The notes under the pieces: model-generated
Database searches by the model: none
Seen by the model: the letters and a program-made list of their open reading frames with translations, nothing else
Told to the model about the DNA's origin: nothing
Assembly: GCF_002968575.1 (NCBI RefSeq)
Contig: NZ_PVBM01000003.1
Location: 1 to 64,000, forward strand
Direction of reading: 5' to 3'
DNA: 64,000 nucleotides
Source of the DNA: Neorhizobium huautlense
GTDB taxonomy: Bacteria > Pseudomonadota > Alphaproteobacteria > Rhizobiales > Rhizobiaceae
Shown: piece by piece, positions 43,732 through 53,636 of the stretch
How the letters are laid out: each line of letters begins with the position of its first letter
How positions within the stretch are numbered: position 1 is the first letter of the stretch
Made by a program: the position numbers and the translations under genes

Positions 43732-44847
43732 ATGTCTGCAGTTCAAATCAACGACGTCGTCAAGCGCTACGGCGCTCTCGAAGTTGTCCATGGCATCAAT
43801 CTTTCCATTCAGCCGCAGGAATTCGTGGTTCTCGTCGGACCTTCGGGATGCGGAAAATCCACCACACTGCGCATGCTTGCCGGGCTGGAAGATATCTCCG
43901 ACGGCACCGTCTCCATCGATGGCCGGGTGGTCAACAAGATCGCCCCGAAAGACCGCGACGTTGCGATGGTCTTTCAGAATTATGCCCTCTACCCGCACCT
44001 CAACGTGGCGGAAAACATTGCCTTCGGCCTGCGGGTCAGAGGCGAAAAACGGGATGTGATCGACAAGGCCGTCGCGGAAGCGGCCCAGATCCTCAGCCTG
44101 ACCGAATACCTGGCGCGCAAGCCTGCAGACCTTTCCGGCGGCCAGCGTCAGCGCGTGGCGATGGGGCGCGCCATCGTCCGCCGGCCCAAGATTTTCCTCT
44201 TCGATGAGCCCCTCTCAAACCTCGATGCCAAGCTTCGCACCCATATGCGCGCCGAGATCAAATTGCTCCACAAACGAATGCAGGCGACCAGCGTCTACGT
44301 CACGCACGACCAGGTAGAGGCGATGACGCTTGCCGACCGCATTGTCATCATGAATGGCGGCGATATCGAGCAAGTCGGCTCGCCGATGGAAGTGTTTCTC
44401 GAGCCGGCAAACACATTCGTCGCCAGCTTCATAGGCTCGCCACCGATGAACCTTCTCGACGCGGTGATCGAAAAGCGGGATGGCCGTGTCAGCGCGATAC
44501 TGTCAGGCAATGCCGGACAGCGCCTCACCATTCCCGAAGCCTTCGCGAAGGGCGCCACAGAGGGGCAGACGATCAAGCTTGGCCTGCGCCCCGAAATCAT
44601 GTCGGTTAAAACCGGCGATGGTCGGGAAGTTCTGAATTGCAGCATCGATCTCGTGGAGCCCCTCGGCGCCGAAGCTCTGCTTCATGGCAAGGCCGAAGGT
44701 CAATCCTTCATTGCCAAGGCAGAAACACTCTATGCTGATCATGCCCTTAACGGCGTGACCCAACTCGGCATCGACACGACGCGCATCCAGATCTTCGACG
44801 CGACAACCGGTCGGTCACTCAAAGCCGCAGGCAGGTCGCGCTCATGA
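43732..44847 (+). CDS. Oligosaccharide ABC ATPase, UgpC/MsmK type
   Basis: A 371-residue ATPase: GPSGCGKST Walker A, FQNYALYPHLNV Q-loop, LSGGQRQRVAMGRA signature, FLFDEPLSNLD Walker B, VYVTHDQVEAMT, and a C-terminal regulatory OB domain (LGLRPEIMSV). GAGGAGGGG precedes the start. Its stop overlaps the permease start (ATGA). Confidence 0.95.
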   Translation: MSAVQINDVVKRYGALEVVHGINLSIQPQEFVVLVGPSGCGKSTTLRMLAGLEDISDGTVSIDGRVVNKIAPKDRDVAMVFQNYALYPHLNVAENIAFGLRVRGEKRDVIDKAVAEAAQILSLTEYLARKPADLSGGQRQRVAMGRAIVRRPKIFLFDEPLSNLDAKLRTHMRAEIKLLHKRMQATSVYVTHDQVEAMTLADRIVIMNGGDIEQVGSPMEVFLEPANTFVASFIGSPPMNLLDAVIEKRDGRVSAILSGNAGQRLTIPEAFAKGATEGQTIKLGLRPEIMSVKTGDGREVLNCSIDLVEPLGAEALLHGKAEGQSFIAKAETLYADHALNGVTQLGIDTTRIQIFDATTGRSLKAAGRSRS

Positions 44848-45773
44848 AACAGACCTATCAGGAACGCCTGCATAATCTGTGGGGAGACGTGCGCCGTGAC
44901 TGGCAGCTCTATCTCCTGCTTGCGCCGATGGCCATCTGGTTTGCACTCTTTCTCTACAAGCCGATGTACGGTCTGGTCATCGCTTTCCAGGACTTTTCGA
45001 TTTTCCGCGGCATCGAGAAAAGCCCATGGGTCGGTTTTGCGAACTTCGTGGAGCTATTCCAAAACGACATGTTTGTCCGTGCCTTCTGGAACACAATAGC
45101 CATCAGCGGCCTCGGACTGATCTTCGCGTTTCCCGTGCCGATCATTCTGGCGCTGATGTTCAACGAGGTTCAGAACGAGGTTGGTCGTCGCTGGGCGCAG
45201 ACGATAGTGTACCTGCCGCACTTCATTTCGGTGGTCATCGTTGCGGGCATTGTCATCAACTTCCTTTCGCCTTCCATCGGCATCGTCAATCTGTTCCTGA
45301 AGGGGATAGGTCTGGAGCCGATCTATTTTCTCACCCAGCCGGAATGGTTCCGACCTGTCTTCATCGGTTCGTCGGTCTGGAAAGAGTCGGGTTTCGAGTC
45401 GATCGTCTATCTGGCCGCGATCGCCGGTGTCAGCCCGACCCTTTACGAATCCGCCCGTGTCGACGGCGCCTCGCGCTGGCAGATGATGTGGCGCATTACC
45501 CTGCCCTGCATCCTGCCGACGATCGTGATCATGCTGATCATCCGTATCGGCAATCTGGTCGAGGTCGGGTTCGAATACATCATCCTTCTCTATCGCCCAT
45601 CCACCTATGAGTCGGCCGACGTCGTCTCGACATTCATCTACCGCACCGGCCTGCAGGGGACCCAGTACGACCTGGCAACAGCTGCCGGCCTGTTCAATGC
45701 GGTCATCGCTTTCGTCCTTGTCTATTCGGCAAATCGTATCAGCCGGAAAGTCTCGTCGACGTCGCTTTGGTGA
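44844..45773 (+). CDS. ABC permease, LplB/YtcP-class
   Basis: A 309-residue inner-membrane subunit. It has the LplB-type N-terminus (RRDWQLYLLLAPMAIWFALFLYKPMYGLVIAFQDFSIFRGI), typical of polysaccharide-fragment importers, and the EAA loop TLYESARVDGASRWQMMWRITLPCILPTIVIM. Late segment VSTFIYRTGLQGTQYDLATAAGLFNAVIAF is also characteristic. It pairs with the LplC-type subunit next. Confidence 0.92.
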   Translation: MKQTYQERLHNLWGDVRRDWQLYLLLAPMAIWFALFLYKPMYGLVIAFQDFSIFRGIEKSPWVGFANFVELFQNDMFVRAFWNTIAISGLGLIFAFPVPIILALMFNEVQNEVGRRWAQTIVYLPHFISVVIVAGIVINFLSPSIGIVNLFLKGIGLEPIYFLTQPEWFRPVFIGSSVWKESGFESIVYLAAIAGVSPTLYESARVDGASRWQMMWRITLPCILPTIVIMLIIRIGNLVEVGFEYIILLYRPSTYESADVVSTFIYRTGLQGTQYDLATAAGLFNAVIAFVLVYSANRISRKVSSTSLW

Positions 45774-45783
45774 GGAGCTGAAG

Positions 45784-46665
45784 ATGAAGAGTTTCAATCT
45801 CTATTCCCGCGGCGACAAGATCTTTGGCTGGGCCAACGCCATTCTTTTGAGCCTGTTCGTCCTGTCTACGCTTTATCCCTTCATCTACGTCGTCGCTGTC
45901 TCGATTTCCTCAGGCGCGGCCGTGACTGCCGGGCGCGTAACGCTCTGGCCGGTCGACGTCACTCTGGCTGCCTACGAGCACGTCCTGTCCGACAGGATGT
46001 TCTGGATCGCCTACGGCAACACCTTCATCTACACGTTCGGCGGCACCTTCATGAGCCTGCTGATCATGATCCCGGGAGCCTATGCGCTGTCACGCAAACG
46101 TCTGCGCGGTCGGACGTTTTTCAATATCGCGATCGCCTTCACGCTCTGGTTCCATGCCGGCATGATCCCGTTCTTCCTCAACATGCGGGATCTCGGCCTG
46201 CTCGACAGCCGTTTCGGCATCATCATCGGCTTCGCGGCAAGCGCCTTCAACGTCATCCTGTTGCGCAACTTCTTTGAAGCGGTGCCGAAATCCTTTGAGG
46301 AAGCCGCCAAGATGGACGGGGCCAGCGAGCTGCAGTTGCTCTGGAAGGTCTTCATTCCACTTTCCAAACCGGCCATCGTCACCGTGGCGCTGTTCTGCAT
46401 CGTCTCGCGCTGGAACGGTTATTTCTGGGCAATGGTTTTGCTGCGTGGCGAAGAAAAGATCCCGCTGCAGGTCTACCTGAAGCGGGTGATCGTCGATCTC
46501 AATTCGAACGACGAATTCGCCTCGAGCCTGCTGACGGCACACTATTCATTCGAGACGGTGACCTCCGCGATCATGATCGCGTCGATCATCCCCGTCCTCA
46601 TCATTTACCCCTACGCGCAGAAGTATTTCACTAAGGGAATTCTGCTGGGCGGAGTGAAAGAGTAG
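45784..46665 (+). CDS. ABC permease, LplC class
   Basis: A 293-residue inner-membrane subunit with the LplC features: first helix ANAILLSLFVLSTLYPFIYVVAVSISSG, EAA loop SFEEAAKMDGASELQLLWKVFIPLSKPAIVTVALF, and C-terminal YAQKYFTKGILLGGVKE. The start at 45784 follows GAGGAG; the frame open from 45607 lies inside the previous gene. Confidence 0.93.
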   Translation: MKSFNLYSRGDKIFGWANAILLSLFVLSTLYPFIYVVAVSISSGAAVTAGRVTLWPVDVTLAAYEHVLSDRMFWIAYGNTFIYTFGGTFMSLLIMIPGAYALSRKRLRGRTFFNIAIAFTLWFHAGMIPFFLNMRDLGLLDSRFGIIIGFAASAFNVILLRNFFEAVPKSFEEAAKMDGASELQLLWKVFIPLSKPAIVTVALFCIVSRWNGYFWAMVLLRGEEKIPLQVYLKRVIVDLNSNDEFASSLLTAHYSFETVTSAIMIASIIPVLIIYPYAQKYFTKGILLGGVKE

Positions 46666-46686
46666 CTGCACAAGGGAGGAGAACCT

Positions 46687-48255
46687 GTGACAAAACTACG
46701 AAAAGGCGCGCCCCTTCTGGCGTTCATGACAGCCATGACAATGGCCTTGCCCGCCTCCGCTCAGGATGCCGGCAAGATATCCGAAGACCCTCTGGAACTG
46801 ACGATCCATTTCCACTTCCGCGACAAATACGTTTATTCGGAAAAGTGGCCCGTGGAGCAGAAGGCCGCAGAGATCACCAATATCCACGTCCGCAACGTCG
46901 CATCGCTGGCGACGACCAGCAGCCGCGATGCCTTCAACCTGCTGATCGCATCAGGCGATCTTCCGGACATTGTCGGCGGCGATGCGAACGGCGGATTGAA
47001 GGAGGACTTTATCCGCTACGGGCTGGAAGGTGCGTTCATTCCGCTCGACGACCTGATCGAGGAAAATGCCCCGAACCTCAAGGCGTTCTTCGACAGTCAC
47101 AAGGACATCCGCAACGCGATTTCCGGACCGGACGGCAAGCTCTACTTCATACCCTATGTGCCGGATGGCAAATACTCTCGCGGCTGGTTCATCCGCCAGG
47201 ACTGGCTCAACAAACTTGGACTGAAACAGCCGGAAACGCCTGAAGAGGTCTACGAGGTTCTCAAGGCTTTCCGCGACAAGGATCCCAATGGAAACGGCAA
47301 GAAGGACGAGGTTCCGTATTTTGCTCGCGAGGAAATCGATGCCGTCCGCCTTATCAATCTGTGGGACGCGCGCGTTTCCGGGTCGGAGCGCTATGGCGAC
47401 TTCGCCGTCTATGACGGACAGCTCCGTCACCCTTGGGCCGAGGAGAACTACAAGACCGGCATTTCGAATGTGGCCAAGTGGTACAAGGAAGGCCTGATCG
47501 ACAAGGAGATCTTCACCCGCGGCGCCCGCTCGCGCGAATATCTTCTGGGTAACAATCTCGGCGGCATGACCCATGACTGGTTTGCCAGCACCTCGACCTA
47601 TAACGACGCCTTGTCGCCAAAGATCGAAGGTTTTGCGCTGAAGCCTATGCTGCCGCCCAAGACGGCTTCCGGCCAGCGGTTCGAGGATTCCCGCCGACTG
47701 CGCGTCCAGCCTGTCGGATGGGCGATCTCTGCCACAAACGAACATCCCGTCGAAACGATCAAGTATTTCGATTTCTGGTTCTCCCAGCAGGGGCGCCTGC
47801 TGTCGAATTTTGGTGTCGAGGGAAAGACCTACGACATGGTCGACGGCAAGCCGCAGTTCAAAAAGGAAGTGCTGGATAACAAGGATCCGGTCAACGCCCA
47901 GCTCTGGGCGGTGGGCGCACAGGTCCCGCGCGGATACTGGATGGACTATGAGTACGAGCGCCAATGGACCAACAGGATCGCGCTTGAAGGCATCGACCTC
48001 TACGACAGGTGCAATTGCCTCAAGGACGAATTCATGGGCGTCTCGTTGAACGCCGATGAGAAGGCGACCTTCGACCGCTACTGGCCGGGCCTTCTCACCT
48101 ACATGACCGAGATGCAGCAGACATGGGTGCTCGGCGCCCAAGACGTCAATACCGGTTGGGATGCTTACAAGAAGCGACTGACGGCTCTCGGTTATGACGA
48201 GGTCATCAAGAGCATGCAGTCCGGCTACGACCGCCAATACAAGGCGGCCCAATAA
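46687..48255 (+). CDS. Large substrate-binding protein, LipO type
   Basis: A 522-residue periplasmic protein with signal peptide MTKLRKGAPLLAFMTAMTMALPASA-Q; start is GTG after GGGAGGAG. RPFNLLIASGDLPDIVGG-like text (DAFNLLIASGDLPDIVGGDANGGL), VPDGKYSRGWFIRQDWLNKLGLKQPETPEEVYEVLKAFRDKDPNGNGKKDEVPYFA is the diagnostic LipO block, with a calcium-loop-like DPNGNGKKDE. Binding proteins of this class take oligosaccharides, in keeping with the lyase gene downstream. Confidence 0.93.
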   Translation: MTKLRKGAPLLAFMTAMTMALPASAQDAGKISEDPLELTIHFHFRDKYVYSEKWPVEQKAAEITNIHVRNVASLATTSSRDAFNLLIASGDLPDIVGGDANGGLKEDFIRYGLEGAFIPLDDLIEENAPNLKAFFDSHKDIRNAISGPDGKLYFIPYVPDGKYSRGWFIRQDWLNKLGLKQPETPEEVYEVLKAFRDKDPNGNGKKDEVPYFAREEIDAVRLINLWDARVSGSERYGDFAVYDGQLRHPWAEENYKTGISNVAKWYKEGLIDKEIFTRGARSREYLLGNNLGGMTHDWFASTSTYNDALSPKIEGFALKPMLPPKTASGQRFEDSRRLRVQPVGWAISATNEHPVETIKYFDFWFSQQGRLLSNFGVEGKTYDMVDGKPQFKKEVLDNKDPVNAQLWAVGAQVPRGYWMDYEYERQWTNRIALEGIDLYDRCNCLKDEFMGVSLNADEKATFDRYWPGLLTYMTEMQQTWVLGAQDVNTGWDAYKKRLTALGYDEVIKSMQSGYDRQYKAAQ

Positions 48256-48267
48256 TCCTTCGATCGT

Positions 48268-48297
48268 GATGGCGGCCCTGTCGCCGCCATCCTTTTT
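48268..48297 (+). terminator. Terminator/attenuator after binding-protein gene
   Basis: GATGGCGG-ccctgtcg-CCGCCATC (8-bp stem, 48268-48291) is followed by CTTTTT. This is a good intrinsic terminator shape between the transport and the catabolic genes; partial read-through would give less of the enzymes than of the binding protein. Confidence 0.75.
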
Positions 48298-48327
48298 CCC
48301 CTTGATTTTTATAGGAGTTAGAGCGCA

Positions 48328-50658
48328 ATGCGTCCCTCTGCCTCGGCCATCGCCAGACAAGCTCATCTCGATGAACCCCGACCGGGTTCCTTGACCATTG
48401 GCTACGTGCCGAGCGAGCAAACCCCGCCCACCGAAAACCCGCCGCGTTTTTCCTGGCTTCCCGATATCGACGACGGTGCGCGCTATGTGCTGCGCATCTC
48501 GACCGACCCCGAATTTGCCGATGCCAAGACGCGCATGTTCGAAGACCTCGCCTGGAATTTCTTCACCCCGGACGAAGTGCTGCCGGAAGGCAATTATCAT
48601 TGGTGTTATGCGCTCTGGGACCAGACCGCCGCAAAACCCCTGTCGAACTGGAGTGCGGTGCGCAGTTTCGAGATCACCGCCGCGCTTCCAAAAACGCCCT
48701 TGCCTGGCAGAGCAGCCCGCCACGCTGCGGCCCATACGAGCCATCCCAGGCTCTGGCTCAACCCCGAGCAACTGAAATCGTTTTCGCAAGCCGTAGACGC
48801 AGACCCGAACCATTGCGGATGGTCCGAATTCTTCGAGAAATCCGTAAAACCCTGGCTCGACCGGCCCCTCATGCCGGAACCGCAGCCATATCCCAACAAC
48901 GTCCGCGTCGCGACGCTCTGGCGGCAGATGTATATCGATTGCCAGGAGGTGATCTACGCCATCCGCCATCTGGCGATTGCCGGCCGCGTTCTGAGACGAG
49001 AAGATCTCCTTGATGCGTCGCGCGATTGGCTGCTCTCGGTTGCCGCATGGGATCCGAATGGTGCCACCTCCCGCGCCTATAACGACGAGGCCGGTTTCCG
49101 CGTCGTCGTCGCGCTGGCATGGGGATACGACTGGCTCTACGACCATCTGAGCGAGAAAGAACGGGAGACCGTTCGCACCGTCCTGCTGCGCCGTACCCGC
49201 GAAGTCGCAGACCATGTGATTGCCCACGCGCGCATTCACGTGTTCCCTTATGACAGTCATGCGGTGCGTTCGCTTTCTGCAGTGCTCACACCGGCCTGTA
49301 TTTCGCTTCTGGGTGAAAGCGATGATGCCGGCGAATGGCTCGACTATACGGTCGAATTCCTCGCAACACTCTATTCCCCCTGGGCGGGCACCGACGGCGG
49401 CTGGGCGGAAGGTCCGCATTACTGGATGACCGGCATGGCCTATCTCATCGAGGCCGCCAACCTGATCCGCTCCTATATCGGTTATGACCTCTACCAGCGG
49501 CCTTTCTTCCAGAACACGGGCCGGTTCCCGCTCTACACCAAGGCGCCCGGCACGAGGCGTGCCAATTTCGGCGACGACTCCACCATGGGCGACCTGCCCG
49601 GACTGAAGGTGGGCTACAATGTCCGTCAGTTCGCGGGCGTCACCGGCAACGGTCACTATCAATGGTATTTCGATCGCATCAAGCAGGATGCGGCCGGCAC
49701 GGAAATGGCCTTCTACAATTACGGCTGGTGGGATCTGAATTTCGACGATCTTGTTTATCGCCATGATTACCGGCAGGTGGAAGCTGTTTCACCGACTGAT
49801 CTGCCCTCGCTCGCCGCCTTCGACGATATCGGTTGGGTCACGATTCAGAAACATATGGAAGACCCTGACCGGCATCTACAGTTCGTCTTCAAATCCAGCC
49901 CATACGGCTCGCTCAGCCATAGCCATGGAGATCAGAACGCCTTCGTCCTTTATGCCTATGGTGAGGATCTGGCGATCCAAACCGGTTATTACGTCGCATT
50001 CAATTCGCAAATGCACATCAACTGGCGCAGGCAGACACGTTCCAAAAACGCGGTCCTGATCGGCGGAAAAGGGCAATATGCGGAGAAGGACAAGGCACTC
50101 GCGCGCCGCGCCGCCGGTCGCATCGTATCTGTCGATGAAAAGCCCGGTCATATCCGCATTCTCGGTGACGCGACGGCCGCCTATCAAGTGGCAAACCCGC
50201 TGGTGCGCAAGGCGGAACGGGAAATCCATTTCGTCAAAGACAGCTATTTCGTCATTGTCGATGAGGTCGAATGCGCCGAACCGCAGGAGTTACAATGGCT
50301 CTGCCACACGACAGGTGTACCGCAGACCGGCCGTTCTAGCTTTCGCTACAATGGCAAGAAGGCAGGCTTTTACGCCCAGTTCGTCTTCTCCTCTGCGGGC
50401 AATCCGCAGATCACGGCCGTTGAAGGCTTTCCGGAAATCGAGCCGAAGGAATACGAGGGTCTGGAAATCCACCACCATGTCTGCGCAACGGTTCCGGCCG
50501 CCAGCAGGCATCGTCTGGTAACCCTGCTCGTGCCCTACAGCTTGAGCGAGCCGAAGCGGATCTTCAGCTTCATCGACGATCAGGGTTTCTCAACCGACAT
50601 CTATTTCAGCGATGTCGACGACGAGCGATTCAAACTCTCCCTCCCCAAACAATTCTAA
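48328..50658 (+). CDS. Heparinase II/III-family polysaccharide lyase
   Basis: A 776-residue lyase with an N-terminal fibronectin-like/DUF4962 region (RFSWLPDIDDGARYVLRISTDPEF; WNFFTPDEVLPEGNYHWCYALWD), a helical toroid (NDEAGFRVVVALAWGYDWLYDHLSEKERE; HVFPYDSHAV; GGWAEGPHYWMTGMAYL) and a C-terminal beta-sandwich with YGSLSHSHGDQNAFVLYAYGEDL near residue 525. The layout resembles heparinase II (PL21) and oligo-alginate lyases. There is no signal peptide, so it should act in the cytoplasm on imported oligosaccharides, releasing unsaturated uronates. Substrate class (glycosaminoglycan, alginate or other uronan) is not determined. Confidence 0.87.
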   Translation: MRPSASAIARQAHLDEPRPGSLTIGYVPSEQTPPTENPPRFSWLPDIDDGARYVLRISTDPEFADAKTRMFEDLAWNFFTPDEVLPEGNYHWCYALWDQTAAKPLSNWSAVRSFEITAALPKTPLPGRAARHAAAHTSHPRLWLNPEQLKSFSQAVDADPNHCGWSEFFEKSVKPWLDRPLMPEPQPYPNNVRVATLWRQMYIDCQEVIYAIRHLAIAGRVLRREDLLDASRDWLLSVAAWDPNGATSRAYNDEAGFRVVVALAWGYDWLYDHLSEKERETVRTVLLRRTREVADHVIAHARIHVFPYDSHAVRSLSAVLTPACISLLGESDDAGEWLDYTVEFLATLYSPWAGTDGGWAEGPHYWMTGMAYLIEAANLIRSYIGYDLYQRPFFQNTGRFPLYTKAPGTRRANFGDDSTMGDLPGLKVGYNVRQFAGVTGNGHYQWYFDRIKQDAAGTEMAFYNYGWWDLNFDDLVYRHDYRQVEAVSPTDLPSLAAFDDIGWVTIQKHMEDPDRHLQFVFKSSPYGSLSHSHGDQNAFVLYAYGEDLAIQTGYYVAFNSQMHINWRRQTRSKNAVLIGGKGQYAEKDKALARRAAGRIVSVDEKPGHIRILGDATAAYQVANPLVRKAEREIHFVKDSYFVIVDEVECAEPQELQWLCHTTGVPQTGRSSFRYNGKKAGFYAQFVFSSAGNPQITAVEGFPEIEPKEYEGLEIHHHVCATVPAASRHRLVTLLVPYSLSEPKRIFSFIDDQGFSTDIYFSDVDDERFKLSLPKQF

Positions 50659-50676
50659 CCAATGCGAGGTTTTCAG

Positions 50677-51426
50677 ATGCAGCGTTTTACCAACAAAACC
50701 ATTGTCGTCGCCGGTGCGGGCCGGGATATCGGTCGGGCATGCGCCGTCCGTTTTGCCCAGGAAGATGCCAATGTGGTGCTCACCTATAACGGTGCGGCAG
50801 AAGGCGCCGCAGCAACGGTGGCGGAAATCGAAAAACTCGGCCGCTCCGCTTTGGCGATCAAGGCGGACCTGACAAATGCAGCAGAAGTCGAGGCCGTGAT
50901 TTCCACGGCATCCGACAAGTTCGGCGCTATCCATGGCCTCGTCCACGTGGCCGGCGGCATGATTGCACGCAAGACGATCGCGGAGATGGATGAGGCCTTC
51001 TGGCATCAGGTTCTTAACGTCAATCTGACCTCGCTTTTCCTGATAACCAAGGCTGCACTTCCGAAAATGGCCAAAGGCGCGGCGATCGTAACCTTCTCAT
51101 CACAGGCAGGCCGGGATGGCGGCGGTCCGGGCGCCATCGCATATGCGACATCGAAGGGAGCAGTGATGACCTTTACGCGCGGCCTTTCCAAGGAGGTCGG
51201 CCCCGATATCCGCGTCAACGCCGTTTGCCCCGGCATGATCTCGACGACCTTCCACGACACCTTCACCAAACCGGAAGTGCGCGAGCGGGTCGCTGGCGCC
51301 ACCTCGCTGAAGCGAGAAGGTGTGAGCGAGGATGTCGCCGGCCTGGTAGCTTTCCTTGCATCGGATGACGCCGCCTATATCACCGGAGCCTGCTACGACA
51401 TCAACGGCGGCGTCCTGTATTCCTGA
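50677..51426 (+). CDS. SDR oxidoreductase
   Basis: A 249-residue [24 protein letters not shown] (cofactor motif), VHVAGG, catalytic Ser-Tyr-Lys in [23 protein letters not shown], and [17 protein letters not shown]. Start 50677 has GAGG at 8 nt. In a uronide pathway an SDR could reduce the 4-deoxy-5-ketouronate made by the lyase to 2-keto-3-deoxygluconate. That role is inferred from position. Confidence 0.87.
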   Translation: MQRFTNKTIVVAGAGRDIGRACAVRFAQEDANVVLTYNGAAEGAAATVAEIEKLGRSALAIKADLTNAAEVEAVISTASDKFGAIHGLVHVAGGMIARKTIAEMDEAFWHQVLNVNLTSLFLITKAALPKMAKGAAIVTFSSQAGRDGGGPGAIAYATSKGAVMTFTRGLSKEVGPDIRVNAVCPGMISTTFHDTFTKPEVRERVAGATSLKREGVSEDVAGLVAFLASDDAAYITGACYDINGGVLYS

Positions 51427-51441
51427 TATTCCGGTAGGATC

Positions 51442-52611
51442 ATGTCCGTATCTCACCCCAGGGCGAGCCGGATTGCCGTTCTCGGCACTTCGCTCGTCCA
51501 GCAGAACCATATCGGCACCGAGACTTCGCTGACGACTTCGGCACGCGGCTGGATGAGCTGGGCCGAGGTCCTGTCGCATGGCAGGCTCTCCTGCCCTGTG
51601 TATCACGATCCATCAGTCCCGCTCGGCTGGGAGCCTAGCAATCGGCCGGGCGTCAGCCGCTTTTTCTCCGGTCTCAATTTCGGCGTATCCGGGCAGAAGG
51701 CGGTCGAGATAGAACGGCGGCTGCCGCGATTGCTGCAATCGGATTTCGACCTGATCGTCGTTGATGCCGGAACCAACGACATGATGGTGGAAACCCGCCA
51801 GACGATTGCCGAGACGCGAGCGCGAATTGCGTCGGCTTTGCTCAACGCTGGCAAGACTGTCATCCTGCTGCCAATCCTCGCCCGCGGCATCGAAAAATGG
51901 CCTGCCGGTGGCGCGGAGCGGGCAAGGGCGCATTGGATCAATCGTCAAAGCATCGAATTCGCCGCCAGCCACGCCAACTGCCATCTCTTCGACTGGAATT
52001 CCGCATGGGTTGATCCGGAGAGCGAATTCGCCGAGCCCTATGCCGGCTACTCCAACGACGGGACGCATTTTTCCGTGCTGGGTGGCTTTGCTGTCGGAAA
52101 GGCGCTGGCGGACTATCTCGAAACGATCGTGCCCCGCGCGCCCACCCGCATATTAGCAAGAGACGATCGCTTCGACCCCGTGAACAACCCGCTAGGCAAT
52201 CTGGCATCGGTTCTTAGGGTTCAAACTAGGACAGAAAGGGAACAGCATAACCATCGCCTCGGCGAAAAGCTTATTCATCCTGGTGTCGGTGTCTGGGTGG
52301 AAGCGATCTGCGATATCGACGTGCCCGCACACGAAGGCGTTCTCGGCATATCACTACGGTTGAAGGACGTTGCTCCCGCAGGGCAAGAAACAATCGCGCT
52401 CGGCCCGTTCCGCGCAGACGACGGCACACTTTTCCCCTTCCCTGACACTGAATGGAAGGGTGCATTGCGAACCCCTCCGCTGAAGCTTCGCCCCGGTGAT
52501 ACGGAACCTGAACTTTATCTCGACGTCATTCTGCGACCAGGTTCGAGGCCGCTCGAGATAGACGTGTCGCGCATCGACATCCGCCCCGTTTCAAGTCCGG
52601 TGCGCGCATGA
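51442..52611 (+). CDS. SGNH/GDSL hydrolase
   Basis: A 389-residue esterase. Block I is IAVLGTSLVQQNHIG, with Ser in GTS; NFGVSGQKAVEI (block II Gly), DLIVVDAGTNDMMVET (block III Asn) and GYSNDGTHFSVLGGFAVGKAL (Asp-x-x-His) complete the set. The C-terminal 150 residues form a beta domain. No signal peptide is present, so it probably removes acetyl groups from imported oligosaccharides, which would open them to the lyase. Confidence 0.87.
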   Translation: MSVSHPRASRIAVLGTSLVQQNHIGTETSLTTSARGWMSWAEVLSHGRLSCPVYHDPSVPLGWEPSNRPGVSRFFSGLNFGVSGQKAVEIERRLPRLLQSDFDLIVVDAGTNDMMVETRQTIAETRARIASALLNAGKTVILLPILARGIEKWPAGGAERARAHWINRQSIEFAASHANCHLFDWNSAWVDPESEFAEPYAGYSNDGTHFSVLGGFAVGKALADYLETIVPRAPTRILARDDRFDPVNNPLGNLASVLRVQTRTEREQHNHRLGEKLIHPGVGVWVEAICDIDVPAHEGVLGISLRLKDVAPAGQETIALGPFRADDGTLFPFPDTEWKGALRTPPLKLRPGDTEPELYLDVILRPGSRPLEIDVSRIDIRPVSSPVRA

Positions 52612-53636
52612 ACGCCAGCAAACCAAGATTGCTGATCGCCATGCGCAGCGAACTTCCCGAAGGTTTCTTCGGCCCGCGCGAATGGGCGCGGTTGAACGCG
52701 GTAACGGATATCATTGCAGGTTTCCCCTACACGGATTTCGATGCGGCTGAGGGTGCAAAAGCTCTGGCGGAGGCCGATATTCTGCTGGCGGCCTGGGGCA
52801 CGCCGTCGCTCACAAGGGAACGTCTTGTGCGAGCGAAAAAACTCAAGATGGTCGCCTATGCGGCATCCTCCGTGCGAACCGTCACACCCACGGAATTCTG
52901 GGAAACATCCGATATTCTCGTCACCACGGCGGCATCCGCCATGGCCGTACCTGTGGCCGAGTTCACCTATGCTGCAATCATCATGTGCGGCAAAAATGTT
53001 TTCCGACTGCGCGACGAGCACCGGACAGAGCGCGGCACAGGCGGCTTCGGCAGCCGCCGCGGCATGAACCTGCACCATCTCGGCAATCATGCCCGCCGTA
53101 TCGGCATTATCGGCGCCTCCCGCATCGGGCGTCTGGTTATCGACATGCTCGCACGCGGCACATTCGAGGTCGCGGTTTACGATCCCTTCCTTTCATCAGA
53201 CGAAGCGACAGCCCTCGGCGCAGCGAAAATGGAGCTGCACCAACTTCTCGCATGGTCCGATGTCGTTTCGCTGCACGCACCTATCCTGCCTGAAACCCGC
53301 CACATGATCGGCGCACACAAGCTGGCGCTGATGGCGGATCAGGCAATCTTCATCAACACGGCGCGCGGCTGGCTTGTCGACCACGACGCCTTGCTGGCGG
53401 AAGCACAATCCGGCCGGCTGCGTATCCTTATCGATACTCCGGAACCGGAGCCATTGCCGACGGATAGCCTGTTCTACGATCTGCCGAACGTCGTGCTCAC
53501 CCCGCATATCGCCGGTGCGCTGGGCAATGAGCTGCGAGCGCTTTCCGACGTTGCGATCACCGAAATCGAACGATTTGTCGACGGCCTTGCTCCGCTTCAC
53601 CCTGTGATAAAGCAGGATCTGGAGCGTGTGGCATGA
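52608..53636 (+). CDS. D-isomer-specific 2-hydroxyacid dehydrogenase
   Basis: A 342-residue NAD-dependent dehydrogenase. The cofactor motif is IGIIGASRIGRLVIDML near residues 164-180, the catalytic Arg lies in INTARGWLVDHDALL, Glu in DTPEPEPLPTDSLF and His in VVLTPHIAGALGNE. The start overlaps the SGNH stop (ATGA). It may reduce or oxidise a keto-acid intermediate of the pathway. Confidence 0.9.
   Translation: MNASKPRLLIAMRSELPEGFFGPREWARLNAVTDIIAGFPYTDFDAAEGAKALAEADILLAAWGTPSLTRERLVRAKKLKMVAYAASSVRTVTPTEFWETSDILVTTAASAMAVPVAEFTYAAIIMCGKNVFRLRDEHRTERGTGGFGSRRGMNLHHLGNHARRIGIIGASRIGRLVIDMLARGTFEVAVYDPFLSSDEATALGAAKMELHQLLAWSDVVSLHAPILPETRHMIGAHKLALMADQAIFINTARGWLVDHDALLAEAQSGRLRILIDTPEPEPLPTDSLFYDLPNVVLTPHIAGALGNELRALSDVAITEIERFVDGLAPLHPVIKQDLERVA

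Noticed and set aside
46951-49764. 937-codon minus-strand frame
   Set aside because: It spans the antisense of the binding-protein and lyase genes, crosses the terminator between them, and shows no recognisable domain; it arises from high GC at third positions.
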